DNA of 64,000 nt from Williamwhitmania taraxaci (GTDB lineage: Bacteria; Bacteroidota; Bacteroidia; Bacteroidales; Williamwhitmaniaceae). The stretch is from NCBI RefSeq assembly GCF_900096565.1, contig NZ_FMYP01000013.1:1-64000 (forward strand), read 5' to 3'. Within the stretch, counting starts at the first letter, position 1; every line of letters starts with the position of its first letter. The notes beneath the pieces were generated by a model. The model was not told the DNA's origin. It made no database searches and was given only the letters and a program-made list of their open reading frames with translations. Shown piece by piece: positions 43,146 through 52,178 of this stretch. The translations under genes were made by a program, and so were the position numbers.

Positions 43146-44019
43146 GCTATTGAAAAAAGTTCGTAAGATCGAAATTAAAACACGCGGTCTTACAAATCAT
43201 ATATTTGCTGGCGAATACCATAGCGCCTTTAAGGGACGTGGTATGACCTTTAGCGAAGTTAGGGAATACCAATACGGTGACGATATTCGGAATATCGATT
43301 GGAATGTAACGGCAAGATTTAATAGCCCTTTCGTTAAGGTGTTTGAAGAGGAGCGTGAGTTAACCGTTATGCTACTGATTGATGTTAGCGGCTCCAGGTT
43401 CTTTGGATCAACCCACCAACTCAAAATGGGTCTTATGACTGAAATTGGTGCCGTGTTATCCTTTTCAGCAATTCAAAATAACGACAAAATTGGTGTCATA
43501 TTCTTTAGCGACAAGATTGAGAAATTCATGCCACCAAAAAAAGGGAAACGACACATTCTTAGGATTATTCGTGAGTTGATTGAATTTAAGCCAACTAGCG
43601 ACAAAACTAATATTTCAGAAGCCCTTCGGTTCCTAACAAATGGAATTAAAAAACGGAGCACTGCCTTCATTTTATCCGACTTTATCGATTTTAAGGAGAC
43701 CAACTCTACCCAACCAAACTATTTGGAAGCAATGAGAATTGCCAGTAACAAGCATGATATTGTTGCTATTAGAGTATTTGATAGGAGGGAAGCAGAATTG
43801 CCTGCCGTAGGATTGCTCAAGGTAAAAGATGCTGAATCTGGTGTTGATAAATGGATAGATACCGATAGTAATTCTGTTCGTGATGGTTATGCTAAATGGT
43901 GGAATCAGGCTACTTTATCGGTAAACGAAATTTTTTCTAAGTGTCGAGTCGATTCCGTTTCTATTGGAACCGATGAAGATTACGTTCAACCCTTAGTTAA
44001 GCTTTTCAAACGCAGATAG
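43132..44019 (+). CDS. DUF58 domain protein of the Bat operon
   Basis: A 295-residue soluble protein with GTG start. Typical DUF58: GEYHSAFKGRGMTFSEVREYQYGDDIRNIDWNVTAR, then a VWA-like fold whose metal site reads LIDVSGS, and IRVFDRREAELPAVGLLKV. DUF58 proteins accompany MoxR ATPases and VWA proteins throughout bacteria; their job is unproven but linked to envelope integrity. It overlaps the preceding small gene and is 11 bases ahead of the next. Confidence 0.94.
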   Translation: METTELLKKVRKIEIKTRGLTNHIFAGEYHSAFKGRGMTFSEVREYQYGDDIRNIDWNVTARFNSPFVKVFEEERELTVMLLIDVSGSRFFGSTHQLKMGLMTEIGAVLSFSAIQNNDKIGVIFFSDKIEKFMPPKKGKRHILRIIRELIEFKPTSDKTNISEALRFLTNGIKKRSTAFILSDFIDFKETNSTQPNYLEAMRIASNKHDIVAIRVFDRREAELPAVGLLKVKDAESGVDKWIDTDSNSVRDGYAKWWNQATLSVNEIFSKCRVDSVSIGTDEDYVQPLVKLFKRR

Positions 44020-44030
44020 TTTCAAAAATT

Positions 44031-45047
44031 ATGCTAACAGGTTTTAATAGTTTTAAGGTTTTTTTGGTGGCTATCCTGATACTCTTTAGTAGTGCCGGAT
44101 TTGGACAACAAAACCTATCGTATAAAGCAATGCTCGATACCAATAGCATTCTAATTGGCGATCAAGTGGCTATGCGCATTCTTGTTACTCATTCCAATAG
44201 GATCAAAATTGGGTTCCCTATATATAAGGATAGTTTGATGCATGGCATTGAAGTACTAGCCGATTTTCCGGTGGATACGATAGCAAAAGAAGGCGATCAG
44301 GTTTCGCTATCCAAAGCATATTTGCTGACCTCTTTCGATAGCGGATCTTATACTATTCCCGAACCAAGGCTGTTGCTGCTACTCAAGGGTGCAAAGGCTG
44401 ATACCATAATCACAGAATTGCTTCATTTAAAAGTGAATACGATTGCCATCGATACCACCAAAGCCGTTCTTCGGGACATAAAACCACCGATGAAAGCACC
44501 AATTACCTTTAGCGAAATCGCACCATGGCTTTTTGGTGGCATCGGATTTCTTGCACTACTTGCACTCGTTGCTTGGTTTATTATTAGGCGTATTCAAAAC
44601 AAACCATTGCTTTCGATTGCTAAGACAGAAGAACCAGCCGACGTTCAGGCAATTCGGCTTCTGACAAATCTACGACAAGAGAAACTCTGGCAAAACAATA
44701 AGTTCAAGCAATACCACTCGAACATTACTGAAATTATAAGGGTATATATTTATCGCACGCAACAAATAAATGCCCTAGAACAAACAAGTGAAGAGACCCT
44801 GCAAAGTATTCGCAACCAAAATGTGGTAACTACAGAGAACCAGACCTTGCTTCGAACCATCTTTACCATTGCCGATCTTACAAAATTCGCAAAGTACACC
44901 CCAACTTCTTTTGAGAACGAGGAGAGTATTAATTATGCTGAGACATTTGTTAGAAACACAAAGGTGTTCTCTGAAGTTACTGAAGATGAATCAACTGTAG
45001 TTGAGAAAAACAATGAAAGTAAACCAGATATAAACAGTAGCAAATAA
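44031..45047 (+). CDS. Membrane-anchored Bat-operon protein with BatD-like C-terminus
   Basis: A 338-residue protein: signal peptide (VFLVAILILFSSAGFGQ), a periplasmic beta domain (~30-155, LDTNSILIGDQVAMRILVTH), one membrane segment (~165-187, LFGGIGFLALLALVAWFII) and a helical cytoplasmic part. The cytoplasmic end (FKQYHSNITEIIRVYI ... IADLTKFAKYTP) resembles the end of BatD in this cluster (FDALHNAILGYLSDK ... LSICEFARYSP). It looks like a small relative of BatD. Function unknown; by position it belongs to the Bat complex. Gap of 2 bases to batA. Confidence 0.75.
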   Translation: MLTGFNSFKVFLVAILILFSSAGFGQQNLSYKAMLDTNSILIGDQVAMRILVTHSNRIKIGFPIYKDSLMHGIEVLADFPVDTIAKEGDQVSLSKAYLLTSFDSGSYTIPEPRLLLLLKGAKADTIITELLHLKVNTIAIDTTKAVLRDIKPPMKAPITFSEIAPWLFGGIGFLALLALVAWFIIRRIQNKPLLSIAKTEEPADVQAIRLLTNLRQEKLWQNNKFKQYHSNITEIIRVYIYRTQQINALEQTSEETLQSIRNQNVVTTENQTLLRTIFTIADLTKFAKYTPTSFENEESINYAETFVRNTKVFSEVTEDESTVVEKNNESKPDINSSK

Positions 45048-45049
45048 CT

Positions 45050-46042
45050 ATGGGACAACTAGTTTTTGATAACCCCGAAGTGCTTTACCTGCTGTTATGC
45101 CTTATTCCAGCAATCGTTTGGTATGTTCTTCGTCAAAAAGATCAAAATGCAACGCTGCAACTTTCAACCATACGTGGGCTCGAGAAAGTAGGGAATTCAT
45201 GGAAGACTCACTTTAGGCATATTCCATTTGTTTTAAAATCGCTGGCATTTGCCCTAATAATTTTTGCAATAGCCCGTCCTCAATCAACCGAAAACTGGGA
45301 AAATACGACAACTGAGGGGATTGATATTATTATCGCATTGGATATTTCAAGTAGTATGTTGGCCCGCGATTTTCAACCCGATCGAATTACTGCTGCGAAA
45401 GCAATGGGTATGCAATTTATTACTGGCCGGCCAAACGATAGAATCGGGCTGGTCATTTTTAGCGGCGAGAGTTTTACTCAGTGCCCCTTAACTTCCGACC
45501 ACGCTGCCCTAATTAATCTTATGAAGGAGGTTCAGAGTGGTTTAATTGAGGATGGAACCGCTATTGGGAATGGGTTAGGTACCGCAATTTCCCGATTAAA
45601 GGAGAGCAAGGCAAAAAGTCGCGTTGTTATTCTCTTGACCGATGGTGTCAACAATAGAGGTGAAATTGCGCCTCTCACCGCTGCTGAAATTGCACACACC
45701 TATGGCATACGGGTATATACGGTTGGCGTTGGCTCCATGGGTATGGCTCCTTATCCAATGCAAACACCATTTGGTATCCGGATGCAGGATATGGAAGTTC
45801 AGATTGACGAGCCCATGCTTAAAGAAATTTCTAAAATGACCGATGGAAAATATTTCAGAGCAACGAGCAATCGTAAGCTGGAGGAAGTATACTCTGCCAT
45901 CGATAAACTTGAGAAATCGAAGGTTGATATTAAAACCTTAAGCAAAAAGGAAGAACAATTTTTCCCATTCGCACTTGCCGCGCTTTTACTTATCGCACTC
46001 GATTTTATTGTTAAGGTGACAATTCTAAGAACAATTCCTTAA
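45050..46042 (+). CDS. batA: BatA, VWA-domain membrane protein
   Basis: A 330-residue inner-membrane protein. An N-terminal segment (VLYLLLCLIPAIVWYVL) and a second (SLAFALIIFAIARPQ) flank a cytoplasmic loop; the VWA domain then runs to about residue 290 with the metal site DISSS (98-102), a conserved Thr region (GRPNDRIGLVIFSGES) and ILLTDGVNNRG; a last helix (FALAALLLIALDFIV) ends it. Bat proteins were named for aerotolerance in Bacteroides. It pairs with BatB, which has the same layout. Confidence 0.95.
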   Translation: MGQLVFDNPEVLYLLLCLIPAIVWYVLRQKDQNATLQLSTIRGLEKVGNSWKTHFRHIPFVLKSLAFALIIFAIARPQSTENWENTTTEGIDIIIALDISSSMLARDFQPDRITAAKAMGMQFITGRPNDRIGLVIFSGESFTQCPLTSDHAALINLMKEVQSGLIEDGTAIGNGLGTAISRLKESKAKSRVVILLTDGVNNRGEIAPLTAAEIAHTYGIRVYTVGVGSMGMAPYPMQTPFGIRMQDMEVQIDEPMLKEISKMTDGKYFRATSNRKLEEVYSAIDKLEKSKVDIKTLSKKEEQFFPFALAALLLIALDFIVKVTILRTIP

Positions 46043-46052
46043 ATTGAATACC

Positions 46053-47087
46053 ATGTTTCGGTTCGCTAATCCTGATTTTTTATATTTGCTTATTGCATTG
46101 CCTTTACTGATGGCCATTTACTATTTGGCTTATCGAATAAGGAAACGGGCTATTCGTAAATTTGGCGATTTTGAGGTCCTAAAGGAGTTAATGCCTGAAG
46201 CCTCATCCAAACGTCCGCTCGTAAAAGCAATAATGTTGTGCCTCGTATTTCTCTCCTTAACCTTCGCTATGGCGCGTCCACAGCTTGGTGCAAAGCTTAA
46301 AGAAGTTAAACGAAGAGGAGTAGAGTTAGTCATTGCCCTAGATGTTTCCAATAGCATGTTGGCTCGAGATATTTCACCCAACAGGTTAGAACGAGCAAAG
46401 CAAGCTATTGCGCGATTGGTCGATAGACTGTCCGACGACCGAATTGGTTTAATAGTTTTTGCCGGCGATGCTTATGTTCAGCTACCGGTAACTTCCGATT
46501 ATGTTTCTGCAAAAATGTTTCTGGGAAGTATCAATCCTGGAATGGTTCCAACCCAAGGAACGTCAATTGGGAAAGCGATTGATTTGGCTGTAAACTCGTT
46601 TAGCGAACAAAATCAAAAAGGCAGAACACTCATAATTATTACCGATGGCGAAAACCATGAGGATGATGCCTTAACTTCGGCAAAAAGGGCAGCTAACAAT
46701 GGCATTATTATCCATACCATTGGAATTGGTAAGCCTCAAGGATCACCGATTCCGGTAAGCACAGGCAGTAGTGCCTTTCTAACAGACTCCGACGGTAAGA
46801 TCGTGATGTCGAAGTTGGACGAAGATATACTCTCGTCCATTGCGTCGGCTACAGGGGGCGTATATACGCTCGCAAATAATTCCAACTTTGGACTCAATGA
46901 TGTGCTTGCACAAATTCGGAAAATGGACAAGCAAGAGTTTAGTTCAAAGGTATACTCAGAGTATGATGAGAAATTTCTTTACTTCCTTTGGTTTGCCTTA
47001 TTTCTTCTCTTCGTTGAATTTTTCATTTTAGAAAGAAAAAACCGGTGGCAAGAAAAGTTTGAATTTTTTAAATCTCGCTTGAAATGA
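46053..47087 (+). CDS. batB: BatB, VWA-domain membrane protein
   Basis: A 344-residue paralogue of BatA: MFRFANPDFLYLLIALPLLM, a second membrane segment near 58-76, VWA metal site DVSNS (97-101), DRIGLIVFAGDAYVQLPVTSD, IIITDGENHEDDA, and a C-terminal helix (FLYFLWFALFLLFVEFFIL). ATG 46053 is preferred over a TTG nine bases upstream. The stop overlaps the start of batC by 4 bases. Confidence 0.95.
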   Translation: MFRFANPDFLYLLIALPLLMAIYYLAYRIRKRAIRKFGDFEVLKELMPEASSKRPLVKAIMLCLVFLSLTFAMARPQLGAKLKEVKRRGVELVIALDVSNSMLARDISPNRLERAKQAIARLVDRLSDDRIGLIVFAGDAYVQLPVTSDYVSAKMFLGSINPGMVPTQGTSIGKAIDLAVNSFSEQNQKGRTLIIITDGENHEDDALTSAKRAANNGIIIHTIGIGKPQGSPIPVSTGSSAFLTDSDGKIVMSKLDEDILSSIASATGGVYTLANNSNFGLNDVLAQIRKMDKQEFSSKVYSEYDEKFLYFLWFALFLLFVEFFILERKNRWQEKFEFFKSRLK

Positions 47088-47764
47088 AAATAATCCTTAC
47101 ATTCATAGTTATACTGCTCGCCGTATTTCAATCTCTCTCGCAGGTTGATAAGAAGAATATACGGATGGGAAATCGCCTGTATGAAAAGGAAAAATACCTT
47201 GATTCCGAAGTAAAATATCGTAAAGCATTGGAGAATAATCCCAATTCAGTAGATGCCATGTTTAACCTAGGTGATGCCCTATACAAACAAGGAAAAGTGG
47301 AGGAGTCTGCTAAAGTTTTTAATGAGGCACTTCCGTTGGTTAAGCAAAAGGAACAACGCGATCATTTAGCAAATACCTTGTATAATCTAGGAAATTCATT
47401 ACTCAAGGCAAAAAAGTTCGATGAGAGTATAAATGCTTATAAGCACTCGTTACGAGCAAATCCAAAAGATTCGGATACGAAGTATAACCTAGCGTATGCG
47501 ATGCAAATGAAGAAACAAGACCAAAAAAAGAAAGACGACAAAAATAAAGATAAAAATAAACCCGACGATCAAAAGAAGAAAGATCCAAATAAGGATAAAA
47601 ATGATCAAGATAAACAGCAACCGCAAAAACCGCAACAAAAGATATCAAAGGATGATGCAGAGAGAATTTTGAATGCACTCCAAAATAATGAGCAAAAAGT
47701 CCAAGAAAAAGCAAGAGAACAAAAAGGTCAACCGGTAAAAGTGAAGGTTCAAAAAAATTGGTAA
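47084..47764 (+). CDS. batC: BatC, TPR protein with charged tail
   Basis: A 226-residue secreted protein with a signal peptide (MKIILTFIVILLAVFQSLSQ) and about three TPR units (NPNSVDAMFNLGDALYKQGK, DHLANTLYNLGNSLLKAKK, NPKDSDTKYNLAYAMQMKK). The last ~80 residues are a Lys/Asp/Gln-rich low-complexity tail (KKDDKNKDKNKPDDQKKKD), usual in BatC. It probably bridges BatB and BatD in the periplasm. It overlaps batB by 4 bases. Confidence 0.9.
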   Translation: MKIILTFIVILLAVFQSLSQVDKKNIRMGNRLYEKEKYLDSEVKYRKALENNPNSVDAMFNLGDALYKQGKVEESAKVFNEALPLVKQKEQRDHLANTLYNLGNSLLKAKKFDESINAYKHSLRANPKDSDTKYNLAYAMQMKKQDQKKKDDKNKDKNKPDDQKKKDPNKDKNDQDKQQPQKPQQKISKDDAERILNALQNNEQKVQEKAREQKGQPVKVKVQKNW

Positions 47765-47787
47765 TTAGCATTAACGCAACTAATACA

Positions 47788-49584
47788 ATGAAAAGGTTTA
47801 TACTCATACTGCTTTTTGCATGCAGCCAATTATCTCTTTTTAGTCAAGAAGTTGTTTTTGAGGCATCGGCTTCTCAAGTTGTGGAGGTAGGAGAACGATT
47901 TCCCCTTACATTTACCCTGAATGCAAAGCCTTCTGCATTCGCACAACCCGAAATTCGCGGGTTTTCAGTTCTTGCTGGACCAAGCCAATCGAGTTCTAGT
48001 AATTTTGAAGTAATAAATGGACAGGTTTCTCAGTCCTATACTTTAGTATATACCTATATTTTACAAGCCGATAAGGAAGGGAAATATCGAATTGGTTCAG
48101 CCGAAGTAAAAGTAAATGGTAAGACCTATACCTCAACTCCTTTTGAAATCGAGGTTGTTAAAGGTGAAAACTCAACTAATCAAGCAGATAGAAGTAGTCA
48201 GAACTCGGAATCGGAATCTGGAGACCTCTTTGTGCGTGTAGAGTTATCGAAACAGTCGGTATACTTAGGTGAAGCTTTGGTCGCAACGATTAAGCTGTAT
48301 TCTCGAGGGGTAAGTGTTTCAAATTTTGAGAATATGACCTTTCCATCGTTCAACGGCTTTTGGAGTCAGGAAATTGAGACTCCTAGTCAATTTGTCTTTC
48401 AACGCGAATCATTGAATGGAAAAGTATACAGCGCAGGAGTTATTAAAAAATGGCTGCTGTTTCCTCAACAGAAAGGCAAAATTAAAATCGATCCCTATAT
48501 CCTCGATTGCATAATCCAAGTTAGAGGAAATGCTCCTCAAAATATTTTTGATGGCTTCTTCACTTCCTCACAAGCCGTTAAGCGAAAGTTGGTAAGTTCA
48601 ATATCTACAGTAGTAGTTAAGGATTTACCCGCAAACCAACCCGCTACATTTACTGGAGCAGTTGGCAACTTTACGATCGAATCAACGATCGACCGAACCA
48701 AGTTAAAGGCAAATGAAGCAGCTTCGTATCGCATTAAAATCACTGGAAATGGAAATTTGAAGCTTATTAGCGCTCCTAAAATCTCTTTTCCTCCCGATTT
48801 TGAGTCATACGATCCGAAGATTACTGAAAGTATAAAATCGCAGAATTCAGGTTCCACCGGTTTCAAAATATTTGAGTATCCATTGATACCGCGAAGCGCT
48901 GGTGATTTTACAATACCTGAAGTGCAATTTACTTTTTTTGATCCACAAAAGGGAACATACACTACGGTAAAAACTTCTGATATTGCCATGACTGTTCTCC
49001 CCGATCCAAATGGAGGTTCGCAGGTTGTATCTTCTGGTGGCGTTTCAAAACAAGACCTCAAGGTTCTAGGCAAAGACATAAAATATATTAGTATACAGCC
49101 ACAAACCTTCGAAAAAGTTAATGCATTATACATCACTAATTGGCTTTACTACGTGGGCTATCTACTTGTAATTGTTATTTCCATTCTCCTTGCATTGTTC
49201 TTGTCCGTGCGGCAAAAAGTAAAATCGGATGTTCTGTTATATAAAAACAAAACAGCTAATAAAATCGCGAAAAAGAGATTGAAAAATGCGGCTATTGCAT
49301 TGAAATTAAATGACAACGACAGTTATTTCGATGCGCTGCACAACGCAATTCTGGGTTACCTTTCCGATAAGCTGAGTATAAAATCAGGGGAATTAACTTC
49401 GGAACGAGCAGTTGACTTGCTTAAAGAAAAATCAGTGGCAGAAAAAACAATTTCGGATCTATTAGAAGTACTTTCTATTTGTGAATTTGCCCGTTACTCA
49501 CCCGCGGCCACAGTAGAGCGGCGCGAAGAGGTTTATTCTAATGCTGTAGAACTTATCAGCACCTTGGAACAAACTATTCGATAG
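47788..49584 (+). CDS. batD: BatD, large periplasmic/membrane protein
   Basis: A 598-residue protein. ATG 47788 begins the signal peptide (MKRFILILLFACSQLSLFSQ); a GTG at 47758 is in frame but untypical. Several Ig-like beta domains follow (VEVGERFPLTFTLNAKPSAF, VELSKQSVYLGEALVATIKL, TIDRTKLKANEAASYRIKITGNGN), then one membrane helix (WLYYVGYLLVIVISILLALFLSV) and a helical cytoplasmic domain ending FARYSPAATVERREEVY. This is the classic BatD (oxygen tolerance) architecture. Confidence 0.93.
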   Translation: MKRFILILLFACSQLSLFSQEVVFEASASQVVEVGERFPLTFTLNAKPSAFAQPEIRGFSVLAGPSQSSSSNFEVINGQVSQSYTLVYTYILQADKEGKYRIGSAEVKVNGKTYTSTPFEIEVVKGENSTNQADRSSQNSESESGDLFVRVELSKQSVYLGEALVATIKLYSRGVSVSNFENMTFPSFNGFWSQEIETPSQFVFQRESLNGKVYSAGVIKKWLLFPQQKGKIKIDPYILDCIIQVRGNAPQNIFDGFFTSSQAVKRKLVSSISTVVVKDLPANQPATFTGAVGNFTIESTIDRTKLKANEAASYRIKITGNGNLKLISAPKISFPPDFESYDPKITESIKSQNSGSTGFKIFEYPLIPRSAGDFTIPEVQFTFFDPQKGTYTTVKTSDIAMTVLPDPNGGSQVVSSGGVSKQDLKVLGKDIKYISIQPQTFEKVNALYITNWLYYVGYLLVIVISILLALFLSVRQKVKSDVLLYKNKTANKIAKKRLKNAAIALKLNDNDSYFDALHNAILGYLSDKLSIKSGELTSERAVDLLKEKSVAEKTISDLLEVLSICEFARYSPAATVERREEVYSNAVELISTLEQTIR

Positions 49585-49642
49585 TATTTCAATTTGTTAC
49601 ACATCAAATGAAGATGAACAACCGTTAAAAAACTCTATTCCG

Positions 49643-50401
49643 ATGAATAAGTTGTTACTTTCAATCGTCTTTTCAATTTCTACGATATTCTCTTTTGCGG
49701 AACAACCCGTAGACTCATTATGGGCACAAGGAAATACTGCCTATCAAAATGGCAATTATCAAGCTGCTATTAACAGCTATAATTCCATTCTCGAAAAAGG
49801 CCTCAGCGCTCCCGATTTGTATTTTAATTTAGGTAACTCATTCTACAAAATGAATGAATTAGCGCAATCAATACTATTTTATGAACGGGCGATAAAGCTC
49901 TCTCCATCAAATGAGGATTACCGGTACAATCTTGATGTGGCCAAGCTCAAGGTGGTTGATAAAATTGAAATAATTCCCCAATTCTTTCTCTACAGTTGGA
50001 TATCGAATTTAAAGAGTTTAGCAAATCCTAACGGTTGGGCAATTGTTGCTATATTCTTATTTATCGTTTGTTCATCATCGATTCTATTATGGCGGTTTGG
50101 GTTATCCTTGTTTCTCAAACGAGCTGGATTTTTGGCCTCAAGCTTGTTTGCAATTCTGTTCGTCGTTTCTCTTCTAATAAGTTTTTCGGAAGCTGATCGT
50201 TATGGAACTAAAAACGAAGCGGTAATACTGCGGCCCGTTGTAACTGTAAAAAGTTCTCCCGATCAAAATGGGAAAGACCTATTCATTCTTCACGAAGGTA
50301 CAAAGGTTGTAATTACGGACTCACTTACACACTGGATAGAGGTTAAAATTTCTGATGGTAATTCAGGATGGGTTAATGCAGCCGATATAGAAAAGATATA
50401 A
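49643..50401 (+). CDS. batE: BatE, TPR and SH3-like membrane protein
   Basis: A 252-residue protein: signal peptide (MNKLLLSIVFSISTIFSFA), TPR region (AQGNTAYQNGNYQAAINSYN, APDLYFNLGNSFYKMNELAQ, SPSNEDYRYNLDVAKLK), two membrane segments (~130-150 and ~160-180) and a C-terminal bacterial SH3-like domain (AVILRPVVTVKSSPDQNGKD ... GTKVVITDSLTHWIEVKI). It completes the Bat cluster, 58 bases after batD. Confidence 0.9.
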   Translation: MNKLLLSIVFSISTIFSFAEQPVDSLWAQGNTAYQNGNYQAAINSYNSILEKGLSAPDLYFNLGNSFYKMNELAQSILFYERAIKLSPSNEDYRYNLDVAKLKVVDKIEIIPQFFLYSWISNLKSLANPNGWAIVAIFLFIVCSSSILLWRFGLSLFLKRAGFLASSLFAILFVVSLLISFSEADRYGTKNEAVILRPVVTVKSSPDQNGKDLFILHEGTKVVITDSLTHWIEVKISDGNSGWVNAADIEKI

Positions 50402-50451
50402 ATTGTTGAACAATATCGAAGTAATAGCGTTCTCTTCATAAACTTCAAAAT

Positions 50452-50991
50452 ATGAAAACAACACTCTCTTTCTTTTCGCTAATGGTTATTGCAGCCATTG
50501 CTTTTGGCCAAACCAGTACCTTCTACGATTTTAAAGTTAAAGCCATTGATGGAACGGATTACGATCTATCTGAACTTAAAGGTAAAAAGGTTTTGGTTGT
50601 TAATACTGCATCAAAATGCGGATTAACTCCGCAATATACTGACTTACAGAAGTTATACGAAACCTATGGCGGCGGAAATTTCATAATCATTGGATTTCCT
50701 GCAAATAACTTTATGTCTCAAGAGCCAGGAAGTAATTCCGATATTAAAAGTTTCTGCACTCAGAACTATGGGGTTACGTTTCCAATGATGGAAAAAATAT
50801 CAGTAAAGGGAAAGGACATTCACCCTTTGTATAAATGGTTGACTAATAAAAGTGAGAATGGAGTTATGGATGCAGAAGTTTCGTGGAATTTCCAAAAGTT
50901 TATGATAGACGAGAATGGTAAACTGGTGGATTTTGCCTCTCCAAAAGAGAAACCACAATCGGAAAAGATTATTAACTGGATAAAAAAATAG
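50452..50991 (+). CDS. Exported 2-Cys glutathione peroxidase-like enzyme
   Basis: A 179-residue thioredoxin-fold peroxidase with a signal peptide (MKTTLSFFSLMVIAAIAFGQ), so it acts in the periplasm. The catalytic site is TASKCGLTPQ with Cys56 instead of selenocysteine; Gln90 lies in SQEPG, and Trp145-Asn146 in VSWNFQKF completes the tetrad. Cys102 in SFCTQNYGVTFP is at the position of the resolving Cys of yeast Gpx3, so a thioredoxin-like reductant rather than glutathione is likely. It follows the Bat operon by 50 bases. Confidence 0.92.
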   Translation: MKTTLSFFSLMVIAAIAFGQTSTFYDFKVKAIDGTDYDLSELKGKKVLVVNTASKCGLTPQYTDLQKLYETYGGGNFIIIGFPANNFMSQEPGSNSDIKSFCTQNYGVTFPMMEKISVKGKDIHPLYKWLTNKSENGVMDAEVSWNFQKFMIDENGKLVDFASPKEKPQSEKIINWIKK

Positions 50992-50993
50992 AA

Positions 50994-51020
50994 AGTATGG
51001 AGACCAACGGTCTCCATACT
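50994..51020 (+). terminator. Hairpin after the peroxidase gene
   Basis: AGTATGGAGACC, loop AAC, GGTCTCCATACT: a perfect 12-bp stem two bases after the stop codon, but with only CATTTA after it. Confidence 0.6.
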
Positions 51021-51078
51021 CATTTATGGCATAATTGGAGAAAAATGGTTATACTTGTATAACTACAACAAACTAGAT

Positions 51079-51669
51079 ATGTCATTCCCCGACTCAAATA
51101 TATTCCTTTACGGAATTCTACCGCTGATTATATTTTTCGCTAGAATCTGTGATGTAACAATTGGTACGATACGCATAATACTTGTATCCAAAGGTCAAAA
51201 AAAGATTGCGCCCATCTTGGGTTTTTTCGAGGTGTTTATTTGGATAGTGGCAATTGGTCAGATTATGACTCACCTCGATAATGTTGTCTGCTATATTGGG
51301 TATGCTGCCGGTTTTGCTACTGGAAATTATATTGGAATGTTAGTGGAAGAAAAGTTGGCAATGGGTACACTAATTATTCGCATAATAACACCCAAAGAGC
51401 AAACAGGCCTCATTGAAAATTTACACCATCAAGGATTTGGTGCCACAGTTATTGATGGTTCTGGTCGTGACGGAAAGGTTAGTATTATTTATACGATCGT
51501 TAACCGTAAGCAACTTCACAATGTAGAAGAGGCAATTGCGACCTTCTACCCGCAGGCATTTTACTCCGTTGAAGATTTACGATCAGTCAAGAACGGTATT
51601 GTTCCCGATGGAATTTCAACATTTGGGGAGAGCATTAACCCTCTTAAGCGGTGGCGCAAAGGGAAATAA
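51079..51669 (+). CDS. UPF0316 / DUF2179 membrane protein
   Basis: A 196-residue protein. ATG 51079 is chosen over TTG 51055. The first half has three membrane segments (FLYGILPLIIFFARICDVTI, the VFIWIVAIGQIM region, and CYIGYAAGFATGNYIGM) with the family motif ARICDVTIGTIRIILVSKGQK. The second half is a soluble DUF2179 domain (LIIRIITPKEQTGLIENLHH, GATVIDGSGRDGKVSIIYTI, FYSVEDLRSV). Function unknown. It ends one base from the convergent PAS gene. Confidence 0.88.
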   Translation: MSFPDSNIFLYGILPLIIFFARICDVTIGTIRIILVSKGQKKIAPILGFFEVFIWIVAIGQIMTHLDNVVCYIGYAAGFATGNYIGMLVEEKLAMGTLIIRIITPKEQTGLIENLHHQGFGATVIDGSGRDGKVSIIYTIVNRKQLHNVEEAIATFYPQAFYSVEDLRSVKNGIVPDGISTFGESINPLKRWRKGK

Positions 51670-51670
51670 G

Positions 51671-52012
51671 TTATTCCCTTTTAAAATGAGCCATTTCAAG
51701 AGGGATTTCCATCGAAAACTCTACTAATCCCTCAATCTTTCCCGCCACAAACCATGGCGTTTGATAGATCATTTTCTTTATTCCATTCTTCTCAATGGTG
51801 TAGGCGTTTGTACTTGCATCTCCCATTAACTCACTAATCTTGGCTTTTGATTTTTCGGAATGGCAACCCATCAAACTTTTTCCAATTAGGTTTTTACCGC
51901 CATCCTTAGAAAATGTCTTTGCCGATTTTTCGTTCATATATAGAACAATACCATTTAAATCGCAGACAGTAACCGCCACATTAAGTTCATTTGCCCAATC
52001 AAAATTATTCAT
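51671..52012 (-). CDS. Single-domain PAS protein
   Basis: A 113-residue protein that is a PAS domain and nothing else: MNNFDWANELNVAVTVCDLN, GIVLYMNEKSAKTFSKDGGK, LIGKSLMGCHSEKSKAKISE, then YTIEKNGIKKMIYQTPWF and VEFSMEIP. The GCHSE stretch resembles the heme/flavin PAS of anaerobes and the PAS of DUF438 proteins (NCHPP here at ~3150), but no ligand is proven. It lacks an output domain. Confidence 0.82.
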   Translation of the reverse strand: MNNFDWANELNVAVTVCDLNGIVLYMNEKSAKTFSKDGGKNLIGKSLMGCHSEKSKAKISELMGDASTNAYTIEKNGIKKMIYQTPWFVAGKIEGLVEFSMEIPLEMAHFKRE

Positions 52013-52178
52013 ATATTTTGTTTTATTCTAATAAGTAAGATGTGAGGCAAAGTTATTCAAATGATCCAATAGCGAAAATCCTATTGTAAAATACACCGTA
52101 ATCATTTTGTTAAATTGCGAATACTTGAGCGTTTGTAGTGCAATAAATTCATTCGCTAGTGCCTTGATGAATCTTTAC

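Noticed and set aside
48537-49136. 199-codon minus-strand frame inside batD
   Set aside because: It is antisense to a clear BatD gene and has no start signal or motif.
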